From Alphaproteobacteria bacterium (GTDB taxonomy: Bacteria; Pseudomonadota; Alphaproteobacteria; ATCC43930; CGMCC-115725): 6,281 bases of DNA. The stretch lies in contig VAZR01000009.1 of NCBI GenBank assembly GCA_005888515.1, positions 1-6,281 of the forward strand, read 5' to 3'. How positions within the stretch are numbered: position 1 is the first letter of the stretch; every line of letters begins with the position of its first letter. Shown one piece after another: positions 1 to 5,902 of this stretch. The position numbers and the translations under genes are program-made. The notes beneath the pieces are model-generated. The model worked only from the letters and a program-made list of their open reading frames with translations, was not told the origin of the DNA and ran no database searches.

Positions 1-2208
1 TAGGTCAGGCCGGCGCGCCAGTTCATGACGAAATAGATGTCGAACGCGACGCCGATCCCGAGCAACAGGGGCAGCGCGATGATGTTGGCATAATTGAGCG
101 GCATGCCGATCACCACCGTCACTGCCAAGGTCAGCAACGCCGCAAGCAATAGCGGGACGACGACCATCGCGACCTCGCGCGGCCGGCGCAGCACGATGGC
201 GAGCAGTAACGTGATCGCCGCCACGCCGATGATCCCGGCCTGCACAAAGGCAGAGCTGATCAGCCGCCCGGCCTCCTGGATCGTCACCGGCGTGCCGGTC
301 GCCTGCGGCGCGACGTTGTGCACCGCTGCGACGAACCGCTCCAGCACGCTGGTGTCGCGCGCATCGCCCTTCGGGAAGACCTCGATCCGGGCGCGACCGT
401 CCGGCGTGATCCAGCCCTCGCGCAGCTCCGGTGTCAGATCGGCCAGCGTGACCGCCTTGGCCTGGGTCATCTGGCGCAGCGAATCCAGCTGCTTCAGCAA
501 TCCCGCGAGCATTGCTCGCTGCAGCGGCGCAACGATTTCGGGACCGCGTGCCACTGCCGCTTTCAGAGCCGTCGCGAGACGCGCTGCCGGGCTTTGCGGC
601 TGGCCGGCCGATTGCAGCTTCTCGGCGCAAGCCTGCATGGCCTTCAGCACGTCCTCGTCGCTCGGCGGAGGCAAGGGCTGCCGGTCGTTCAAGGTAGGGC
701 CGAGCAGCAACGCCAGATCCTCGATGATCGGCAGTTTCTTATCCTGATGCTCCGGGATGAAGCTGGCGCCGGTCACGACCTGCGCGACCTCCGGCAATTT
801 GCCGACCCGCTCGGCCAACGCTTCCGCGTCTTGCAATGACGGCGCGAGGATCTCGGCCGTGTAGGGCGTCGTCATCGGGTCGTTCATCAGATCGCGCGCG
901 GTCGAAACCGACTCGCTCTTCGGGTCTTTCAGGTTGAGCGGGTCGAAATCGAATGCGATGCGCGGCGACAGCGCAACGCAGCCCACTGCGAGCACGACCG
1001 CGGCGGCAATAACCCAGCGGCGCTTCTCGATTAGCCAGCGGTCGAGCGGCGCGGCACGGCGGAAGCCGATCGGTTCTGGCTCGCCGCGCGGCCGCAGCAA
1101 TGTCAGCAATCCCGGCAGCAGCAGGAAATTGAGTGCGATCGCGATAATCATGCCGGCGCCGGCAATCCAGCCCAGCGCCTGAATCCCGGTGTAGCGGGTC
1201 GGCACGAAAGACAAAAAGCCGATTGCCGTTGCGCCGGCAGCCAGGACCAGCGACGGCCCGATCGTCAGCGCGGTGCCGCGCAATGCCTCGGGGAATGTCC
1301 CCAGCCGATGCCGCTGATCGCGGTAGCGGATGCTGAACTGGATACTGAAATCGACGGCCAGGCCGATAAACAGCACCCCGAACGCGATCGAGATCAGGTT
1401 GAGCGAGCCGATCGCCAGCGCGGCAAAGCCGGCGGTCAGCAAGAAACCGGCGAACAGCGTTACGATGATCGCGCCGACGAGCTTCACCGAACGGAGCGCG
1501 GCGAACAGGATCGCGCAGACCATCACGACCGACAGCACCATCGAGCGCAGCGCTCCCTCGCGCAACGTCGCGAACTGCTCGTCATCGAGCGCAACCGGCC
1601 CGGTCAGGCGCAGCCGTAACCCGTTTTCCCGGGTGATGCCGAGCTCGCCGGCCAGGCGGCGGATCTCGGTGCGCGCGGTTTCGCCCGGCTCCAACCCGCT
1701 AAAGTCGAGCACCGGCCGGGTCACGACGAAGCGGCGCAGGTCGCGCGGCTCGGCCTTGCGGCCGGTCATCATCTGCTGCCACGACAGGCTTGCCCGCCTG
1801 CCCTCCACCACCCGCCGGACGACATCGCCGATCGTCGTCAGCGTCGGGTCGAGCTGGGCGGCCGCTGCGGTATCGGCGCCGGAGACAAACGTGGCCAGCG
1901 CGTCGAATAGACCGCGCAGGCTCGGGTCGTGCGCGAGGCTGCCGATCAGCGGCTGTGCCGCGATAAGCTGTTGTGCGACCTTTTCGAGCTCCTCAGGGGA
2001 CAGAAACAACAGCCCGTTGCGCTCGAAGAACGGCCCGCCATCGGGTTGCCGCACATAGGTGAAGAGCCGCGGCTCGCCCCGCATCTTCTCGGCGAGCTCG
2101 CCGGCCGCCTTGTCGGCGAGATCGGGCGTTCGCCCGTCGATGACCGCGACCAATAGATTGTTGTTCGCGGGCGAATTCGACGATCTGGGCGACAATGACG
2201 GCGATCAC
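1..2208 (-). pseudogene. hpnN: HpnN-type hopanoid RND/MMPL transporter, N-terminally disrupted, 3' end outside window
   Basis: Members of this family are inner-membrane RND-type exporters that move hopanoids towards the outer membrane. The minus-strand frame is open without a stop from about 2204 to position 3. It encodes a first large periplasmic domain (reads LLVAVIDGRTPDL, then VRQPDGGPFFERNGLLFL), a membrane block around 1555-1170 with GVLFIGLAVDFSIQFSIRYR, a second periplasmic domain starting FDFDPLNLKDPKSES near 945, and a second membrane block ending NIIALPLLLGIGVAFDIYFV and MNWRAG at the left edge. From memory of family length, roughly 90 C-terminal residues lie off-window. The N-terminus is broken. 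A start at GTG 2208 reads VIAVIVAQIVEFAR in a different frame, and the body frame only picks up near 2168 (NNNLLVAVID). The expected TM1 and the conserved stretch resembling TDINKLISPDLPWRQRE are absent, so about 50 codons seem deleted with a frame change. An internal TTG at 2195 could start a protein without TM1. Family assignment is strong; disruption versus assembly error is unresolved. Confidence 0.85.
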
Positions 2209-2212
2209 GCGG

Positions 2213-2218
2213 CTCCTC
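2213..2218 (-). promoter_or_regulatory. Shine-Dalgarno of the hpnN start
   Basis: Minus-strand GAGGAG lies four bases before GTG 2208, which opens the reading VIAVIVAQIVEFAR. This resembles the usual HpnN N-terminus just before TM1. The site favours GTG 2208 over the in-frame GTG at 2229. It also suggests that the native start is preserved even though the coding sequence just behind it is disrupted. Confidence 0.5.
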
Positions 2219-2314
2219 GGTGTTTCCACTTTGACGAAAATATTGTCGGGGTGATGAACAAATTGCCGCGAAAAATCCGGCCCGCAGTCACAAAGAGGAC
2301 ATGGTTGGCGGTGA

Positions 2315-2336
2315 ACCTGCGTACAATTATGCAGGT
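2315..2336 (+). repeat. Hairpin/dyad directly before the SD of the small ORF
   Basis: Arms ACCTGCGTA (2315-2323) and TATGCAGGT (2328-2336) are inverted repeats with one mismatch, which would be a G-U pair in RNA, around a four-base CAAT loop. The second arm ends exactly where the AAGGAGG Shine-Dalgarno begins. It could be an operator over a promoter or an mRNA hairpin affecting ribosome access. No U-run follows, so it is not an intrinsic terminator. Seen directly; the role is inferred. Confidence 0.5.
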
Positions 2337-2343
2337 AAGGAGG
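2337..2343 (+). promoter_or_regulatory. Strong Shine-Dalgarno deciding the start of the 61-aa ORF
   Basis: AAGGAGG sits five bases before ATG 2349. The longer in-frame start at 2301 has no comparable site and would place this Shine-Dalgarno inside the coding sequence, so ATG 2349 is preferred. Confidence 0.8.
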
Positions 2344-2348
2344 GGATC

Positions 2349-2534
2349 ATGGACGGACGCTTTGATTGCTGCCGCTATGAACCGAGCCTTGAAGAACTGC
2401 TGGCGGACGACGTCATGGCGCCCGTATTGCGCAGCGCCGGGTTCGACGCGCAGGGCTTCCGCGACATGATGGCGGAGACCGCGCGGCGGATCGATCGCGG
2501 CGCTCCCCGCGAGGGGGACAAAAGGGGGTGTTAG
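2349..2534 (+). CDS. Hypothetical 61-aa small protein
   Basis: The product starts MDGRFDCCRYEPSLEELLAD and continues with VMAPVLRSAGFDAQGF and RDMMAETARRI before a charged, basic tail ending KRGC. No signal peptide or membrane segment is visible. It should be a small soluble protein, probably two or three short amphipathic helices. It has a Cys-Cys pair at residues 8-9 and a C-terminal Cys. I recall similarly sized 'SLxELLxDxxMxxVMxxxG' proteins in Bradyrhizobium-like genomes, but I know no function and assign none. The very strong ribosome site supports translation. It diverges from the hopanoid transporter gene upstream. Its TAG stop abuts, base for base, the stop of the convergent histidine kinase gene, leaving no room for a terminator between them. 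Confidence 0.7.
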   Translation: MDGRFDCCRYEPSLEELLADDVMAPVLRSAGFDAQGFRDMMAETARRIDRGAPREGDKRGC

Positions 2535-3813
2535 TCATTCGGCGGGCTCCGGAATTTCGGGGAATTCGAGCCGCACTTTGAGGCCCGGCCGGTTGTCGGC
2601 CAATATTACAGTGCCGTTGTGCCGGTGCGCGACGGCGCGCACCAGACTTAGGCCCAACCCGTTGCCGGGAGTGCTGCGGCTCGGCTCAAGCCGGACGAAG
2701 CGGTCGAACACCGCCTCGCGTTCGCGCTCCGGGATGCCCGGCCCGCGATCCCTGACCTCCAGCACGGCGCGGCCGTTTTCGCGGGACACCGCGACGACGA
2801 TCTCGCCCCCTCCAGCAAGACTGGCGCCGTATTTCAGGGCGTTGTCGAGCAGATTGGCCAAGGCTTGCGACAATAGGTGCCGGTCGCCGCGGATCACGAC
2901 CCCGGGGACGTCCTCCAGCCGCATCGCAAACCCCTTCTCCTCGGCCACCGGCTCGTAGAGCTCGGCGACCGCGCCGGCGAGCTCGGCGAGATCGAGGCTC
3001 TCGGCAGTGTCGGCGCGGGCGCCGGATTCCGCCTCGGCGATGCTGAGCAGCGCGTTGAAGGTTGCGAGCATGCGGTCGGCTTCCTCGATCGCGGTGCGGA
3101 TCGCCTCGGACTGCGCCGCCCTATCGGCGGGCGCGAGCAGGGCCAGCTCGAGCCGGGCGCGCAATCGCGCGAGCGGCGTCTTCAGATCGTGCGCGACATT
3201 GTCGGTGACCTCGCGCATGCCGGCCATCAGCCGTTCGATCTGGTCGAGCATGCTGTTGAGGTTGGCGGCGAGCTGATCGAACTCGTCGGCGGTGCCGAGC
3301 CGCGGCACCCGGTCCGACAGATTGCCGGCGATGACGCGCTCGGCGGTGCGGTTCACCTCCTCGACCCGGCGCAGCATGTTGCGGCTCATCACCGTGCCGC
3401 CGACCAGCCCGAGCGCCAGCGCCAGAAGCCCCGACCACACCAGCGTCGTCTTCACCCGGTCGCGGAAGGCGGCGGCGTCGCTGATGTCGCGCCCGACCAA
3501 GAGGCGATAGCCATCCGGGATCGCGAACAATTTGCCGCGCGCCGGGTGGCTCTCCTCGCGGCCCTTGCCCGGCACCTCGATCTGGAACGACAGGGACCCG
3601 GAGGCGGTCGGCGTGCCCGCGCTGGGCGTACTGCTCGGCGAGCCCGGTGATCTCGGCATCGAGCGTCGTCTCGGTCTGCCGCTCGACAAAATCGGCGCTG
3701 GTCCAATAGACGAAGAACAGGACACCGAGCACCGACAGCACGAACACCACGAAATAGAGGCCGGCGAGGCGAAAGGCATGGGTCCGCACCAGGCGCTGCG
3801 CCCGGCGCAGCAT
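2535..3813 (-). pseudogene. HAMP-domain sensor histidine kinase, frameshifted in the periplasmic sensor region
   Basis: This is the membrane kinase partner of the OmpR-type regulator encoded just upstream. The N-terminal part, from ATG 3813, has TM1 (LAGLYFVVFVLSVLGVLFF, about 3768-3703) and FVERQTETTLDAEITGLAEQ. After QYAQRG (near 3616) the homology jumps to another frame, resuming near 3614 with TPTASGSLSFQIEVPG and running to the TGA at 2535. The second frame holds TM2 (about 3449-3387), a HAMP linker, the H-box DNVAHDLKTPLARL with phospho-acceptor His at 3189-3191, the N-box ANLLDNALKYG, the G1 box DRGPGIPE, the F-box VFDRF and the G2 box GNGLGLSL. All catalytic motifs are present. Relatives carry about 40 more periplasmic residues between the two parts, so I infer a deletion with frame change. 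As sequenced, the ATG 3813 product would run on to 3121 without a kinase domain. The start is chosen by family resemblance; no good Shine-Dalgarno is visible. Confidence 0.8.
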
Positions 3814-3954
3814 CGTACCGGCCGCAGGCCAATGGCGAGCGGCGGGAAGGCGTAGCTTTTCGGCGATGGTCACAGGCGAGGCGTTCGGCAACAAAGACGG
3901 TTCAGCGCAAGATATGGCCCAGACGCCTTGCCGTTGCAAAGCGCCCTCGGGTGC

Positions 3955-3983
3955 CTAATCCACTATCTAATCCTCGTCTAATC
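3955..3983 (-). promoter_or_regulatory. Three GATTAG direct repeats, possible OmpR-family binding site
   Basis: On the minus strand GATTAG occurs at 3983-3978, 3972-3967 and 3960-3955, with start-to-start steps of 11 and 12 bases, about one helical turn. The first copy is the last codon plus stop of the response regulator gene; the other two lie in the 164-base gap before the kinase start. Tandem short repeats at helical spacing are the usual footprint of OmpR/PhoB-type regulators, so local control of the kinase gene is possible. The role is inferred. Confidence 0.4.
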
Positions 3984-4655
3984 TCCTGGGCGCAGGCAGT
4001 ACCCGGCGCCGCGGACCGTATGCAGCAACGGCCGGTCGAACTGTTTGTCGATTTTCTGGCGCAGCCGGCTGACATGCACGTCGATGACGTTGGTTTGCGG
4101 GTCGAAGTGATAATCCCAGACGTTTTCGAGCAGCATCGTCCGGGTCACGACATGGCCGGCGTTGCGCATCAGGTATTCCAACAGCTGAAACTCGCGCGGC
4201 AACAGCTCGATTAGCTTGTCGCCGCGCTTGACCGAGCGAGTCAGCAGATCGAGCTCGAGATCGGCGACCCGCAGACGGGTCTCGGCCGGTCCCTGGGCGC
4301 CGCGCCGCAGCAGAGCCTCGATGCGGGCCAAGAGCTCGCTGAACGCGAAGGGTTTGACGAGATAGTCGTCGCCGCCCGAGCGCAATCCCTTGACCCGGTC
4401 GTCGACGCTGCCGAGCGCCGACAGGATCAGGGCCGGGGTGCGGATCTGCGCGCCGCGCAGCGCGCCGAGCAGGGCCAGCCCGTCCATGCCGGGTAGCATG
4501 CGGTCGAGCACGATCGCGTCATAGCTGCCCGAAGTCGCGAGAAACAGGCCCTCTCGGCCATCGCCGGAATGGTCGACGGTATAGCCGCTCTCGCTCAATC
4601 CCTTGATCAGGTAGGCCGCGGTCTCGCGATCGTCTTCGATGACGAGGAGCTTCAT
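3978..4655 (-). CDS. OmpR-family response regulator (receiver plus winged helix)
   Basis: This DNA-binding response regulator is phosphorylated by the sensor kinase encoded directly downstream. From ATG 4655 it is 225 aa, normal for the family. The receiver starts MKLLVIEDDRETAAYLIKGL with acidic pocket D8/D9. The phospho-acceptor is D51 in VLDRMLPGMDG, the switch serine is S79 in LILSAL, and the conserved lysine is K101 in YLVKPF. The C-terminal winged helix includes LLPREFQLLEYLMRNAGHVV, the recognition region NVIDVHVSRLRQKID and the terminal TVRGAGYCLRPGD. The frame extends to a TTG at 4691, but family N-termini begin at MKLLVIEDD, and the TTG overlaps the probable -10 region. No strong Shine-Dalgarno precedes ATG 4655. 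The gene reads away from the single-domain regulator gene and shares an upstream region with it. It is fully intact, unlike its kinase partner. The signal sensed and the target genes are unknown. Confidence 0.93.
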   Translation of the reverse strand: MKLLVIEDDRETAAYLIKGLSESGYTVDHSGDGREGLFLATSGSYDAIVLDRMLPGMDGLALLGALRGAQIRTPALILSALGSVDDRVKGLRSGGDDYLVKPFAFSELLARIEALLRRGAQGPAETRLRVADLELDLLTRSVKRGDKLIELLPREFQLLEYLMRNAGHVVTRTMLLENVWDYHFDPQTNVIDVHVSRLRQKIDKQFDRPLLHTVRGAGYCLRPGD

Positions 4656-4677
4656 GATGATGGTTGCTGATCGGCCG

Positions 4678-4689
4678 GAAACCGGTTTC
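4678..4689. repeat. 12-bp perfect palindrome GAAACCGGTTTC
   Basis: This perfect palindrome lies next to the predicted transcription start of the response regulator operon, about 23 bases upstream of its ATG. It could be an operator. One or two such palindromes are expected by chance in a window of this size, so only its location makes it notable. Confidence 0.3.
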
Positions 4690-4728
4690 AATAAGGTGAA
4701 TTGGTTAGTTAGTTAACGCTTTCCTAAC
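4689..4728 (-). promoter_or_regulatory. Probable autoregulated promoter of the two-component operon
   Basis: On the minus strand GTTAG (4728-4724) and GTTAA (4717-4713) form a direct repeat 11 bases apart, the arrangement bound by OmpR-type dimers. The same segment holds a GTTA tandem of three units on the plus strand (4704-4715). A weak -10-like TTATTG at 4694-4689 lies 17 bases beyond the second half-site, so the repeat would overlap a poor -35, as in activator-dependent promoters. The predicted leader to ATG 4655 is about 27 bases. Repeats are seen; promoter function is inferred. Confidence 0.4.
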
Positions 4729-4768
4729 AGCCGGCCCACGAGTCTTCTAAAAGGCGCCAGTTCCGATT

Positions 4769-4794
4769 GGAACCCCCGATTTGCGCCACGCGTT
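4769..4794 (+). promoter_or_regulatory. EcfG-type general-stress promoter
   Basis: GGAAC (4769-4773), then exactly 17 bases, then CGTT (4791-4794). This matches the alphaproteobacterial EcfG sigma-factor consensus GGAAC-N16/17-CGTT at all nine fixed bases. It lies about 50 bases upstream of the GTG start of the single-domain response regulator, in the right orientation, which would give a short leader. With equal base frequencies, about 0.1 matches would be expected by chance over both strands of this window. Confidence 0.65.
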
Positions 4795-4833
4795 GGCCGG
4801 CAGCACATTCCGATGGGTTCCCCCACGGCAGCT

Positions 4834-4838
4834 GGGAG
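4834..4838 (+). promoter_or_regulatory. Shine-Dalgarno choosing GTG 4845
   Basis: GGGAG stands six bases before GTG 4845. The longer in-frame TTG at 4767 would overlap the EcfG-type promoter and would add a proline- and tryptophan-rich stretch unlike receiver domains, so GTG 4845 is preferred. Confidence 0.55.
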
Positions 4839-4844
4839 CGGCCG

Positions 4845-5264
4845 GTGCCAAGTGACGATTTTGAAGTGGTCGCCAATAGGGGCGCAAGCAAGCCGACGAG
4901 CATTCTGATCGTCGAGGACGAGGCGCTTGTCGCCAGCTATATCGAGGAAGTGCTGGCGGAATCGGGCTTCCGCGTTGCCGGCATCGCCGCATCGGGACCC
5001 GAAGCGTTGTCGCTTGCCGAAGAAACCCGGCCGCGCCTTGCGCTGGTCGACATTCGGCTGACCGGCCCGATCGACGGCATCGAACTGGCCTGCGTGCTCC
5101 GGCAAAAATTCGCGATACCGGCGATCTTCTTGTCGGGCTTGGCCGACGATGAGACGACCCGCCGCGCCCAAATCGCCGAGCCGCTGGGGTTTTTGCGCAA
5201 GCCGTTCCGGCCGAGCCAGGTGTTCAACGCGATCGAACGGGCTCTGAGCCAGGCGCCCGGCTGA
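4845..5264 (+). CDS. Single-domain response regulator (CheY-like receiver)
   Basis: This is a stand-alone phospho-receiver of 139 aa with no DNA-binding or enzymatic output domain. It probably acts by protein-protein contact or as a phosphate shuttle or sink in a phosphorelay. After about 18 variable residues the receiver begins SILIVEDEALVASYIEEVL, with E24/D25 in the acidic pocket. The phospho-acceptor is D69 in LALVDIRLTG, the switch residue is S97 in AIFLSGL, and the conserved lysine is K119 in GFLRKPF. All signature residues are present, so it should be phosphorylated. It lacks the FATGUY signature of SdrG-like stress receivers, having SGLADDET where that motif would fall. The EcfG-type promoter upstream suggests induction in the general stress response. 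It is transcribed divergently from the OmpR-type system, and no kinase is fused or adjacent on its own strand. Its partner is unknown; the divergent kinase is a candidate only by position. Confidence 0.9.
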   Translation: MPSDDFEVVANRGASKPTSILIVEDEALVASYIEEVLAESGFRVAGIAASGPEALSLAEETRPRLALVDIRLTGPIDGIELACVLRQKFAIPAIFLSGLADDETTRRAQIAEPLGFLRKPFRPSQVFNAIERALSQAPG

Positions 5265-5327
5265 TCTCCCGACACGCGACCGAACGCCACAGGCGCCGCG
5301 CTCCTCGGACTGACTAACGATTTCGGC

Positions 5328-5358
5328 TTGACCGGGCTGGCCGCAGCGACGATCTATT
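5328..5358 (+). promoter_or_regulatory. Possible sigma-70-type promoter of the sufR-sufB operon
   Basis: TTGACC (5328-5333) is a good -35 element. The best -10-like hexamer is TCTATT (5353-5358), at a rather long 19-base spacing. If used, transcription would start near 5365, inside the inverted-repeat region, giving a leader of about 70 bases. This is a weak call because the -10 is poor. Confidence 0.3.
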
Positions 5359-5379
5359 GAGTACTAATTCGGTCCCAAT
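5356..5379. promoter_or_regulatory. Imperfect dyad, candidate Rrf2-family operator before sufR
   Basis: A 24-bp imperfect palindrome begins ATTG and ends CAAT, with eight of twelve positions symmetric. IscR/SufR-type regulators of the Rrf2 family bind A/T-ended dyads of about this size and commonly control their own operon. The site overlaps the likely transcription start. I cannot match it to a defined consensus by eye, so this is a candidate only. Confidence 0.35.
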
Positions 5380-5408
5380 TGGCGGATTGTAGGAGCCAGG
5401 GGACCGAA
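5368..5408 (+). repeat. 9-bp perfect inverted repeat in the sufR leader
   Basis: TTCGGTCCC (5368-5376) is exactly complementary to GGGACCGAA (5400-5408), separated by 23 bases. In RNA this makes a stable stem in the leader, ending 26 bases before the sufR ATG. In DNA the arms are 32 bp apart, about three helical turns, so they lie on the same face and could be paired protein sites. No U-run follows, so it is not a classical terminator. Confidence 0.5.
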
Positions 5409-5434
5409 CGATTGCTGCGAGCCATACCCGACCG

Positions 5435-5896
5435 ATGATCATTCTCAGTAAGCTGGCCGATTACGGCGTCATCGTCGCGACCCATCTGGCGACGCATCCA
5501 GACCGCCAGGAGAACACCGCGGCGGTGGCCATGGCCACCCGCCTGCCCCCGGCGACCGTCGCCAAGCTATTGAAGGCGCTGGCGCATGCCGGGCTGGCGA
5601 CCGCGACCCGCGGCGCCGCCGGCGGCTATCGCCTGGCGCGGCCGGCCGGGGCGATCTCGGTCGCTGAAGTCGTCGCCGCGATCGACGGCGATATCGGCAT
5701 GACGCAATGCTCGGTCCACGTCGATGATTGCGAGCGCACGACCTACTGCCCGACGCGGCCGCATTGGTCAGCGATCAACCGCGCGGGCGGCGCGGCTCTC
5801 GCCGCGGTTACGCTGGATGACATGATCTCGCCTTTTGCGTTTCTGCCGGCTGCCGCCAAGCACGCCGATGCCGCCCCCGAAACAGCCCGCACCTAA
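5435..5896 (+). CDS. sufR: Rrf2-family SUF-system Fe-S regulator (SufR/IscR-like)
   Basis: This is a 153-aa cytoplasmic transcription regulator of iron-sulfur cluster assembly. The N-terminal winged helix opens MIILSKLADYGVIVATHLA, typical of the family. The HTH region is LPPATVAKLLKALAHAGL and the wing is TRGAAGGYRLARP, followed by ISVAEVVAAIDGDI. Three cysteines, C92, C99 and C105, in the order Cys-x6-Cys-x5-Cys, occupy the place of the IscR cluster ligands and very likely bind a [2Fe-2S] or similar cluster. The C-terminal tail after CPTRPHW is alanine-rich and variable. The gene stands six bases before sufB, so the two are surely one transcript with the regulator controlling its own operon, consistent with the dyads upstream. 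No strong Shine-Dalgarno is visible before ATG 5435. The name sufR is used for the proteobacterial Rrf2-type SUF regulator, not the cyanobacterial DeoR-like SufR. Confidence 0.9.
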   Translation: MIILSKLADYGVIVATHLATHPDRQENTAAVAMATRLPPATVAKLLKALAHAGLATATRGAAGGYRLARPAGAISVAEVVAAIDGDIGMTQCSVHVDDCERTTYCPTRPHWSAINRAGGAALAAVTLDDMISPFAFLPAAAKHADAAPETART

Positions 5897-5902
5897 TTTC
5901 CG

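Noticed and set aside
94..839. Long plus-strand open frames opposite the transporter gene (94-747 and 318-839)
   Set aside because: They are antisense to a minus-strand frame with clear HpnN motifs. Their translations are low-complexity Ser/Arg/Ala-rich with no recognisable domain, as expected for shadows in high-GC DNA.
2305..2327. TTGGCG (2305) and TACAAT (2322) as a sigma-70 promoter for the small ORF
   Set aside because: The spacer is only 11 bases, and no alternative -35 sits 16-18 bases upstream of TACAAT. TACAAT is also part of the hairpin.
1308..2469. Plus-strand open frames at 1308-1619, 1330-2058 and 2059-2469
   Set aside because: The same shadow effect opposite the transporter. 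The 2059-2469 frame runs through the intergenic region and the small ORF in a different frame, with no Shine-Dalgarno or motif support.
3612..3618. Programmed ribosomal frameshift in the kinase
   Set aside because: No slippery heptamer is visible, and the homology gap is about 40 residues as well as a frame change, which a frameshift alone cannot explain.
2877..3650. 257-codon plus-strand frame opposite the kinase
   Set aside because: Composition mirrors the antisense of the HAMP and kinase core. The minus strand carries H, N and G boxes, so this frame is not a gene.
4713..5171. Minus-strand frame opposite the single-domain receiver
   Set aside because: The plus strand encodes all receiver signature residues and has a promoter and ribosome site. 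The antisense product has no family resemblance.
5265..5327. Intrinsic terminator after the single-domain receiver
   Set aside because: No GC-rich stem followed by a T-run could be found; the stretch is GC-rich without a convincing hairpin.
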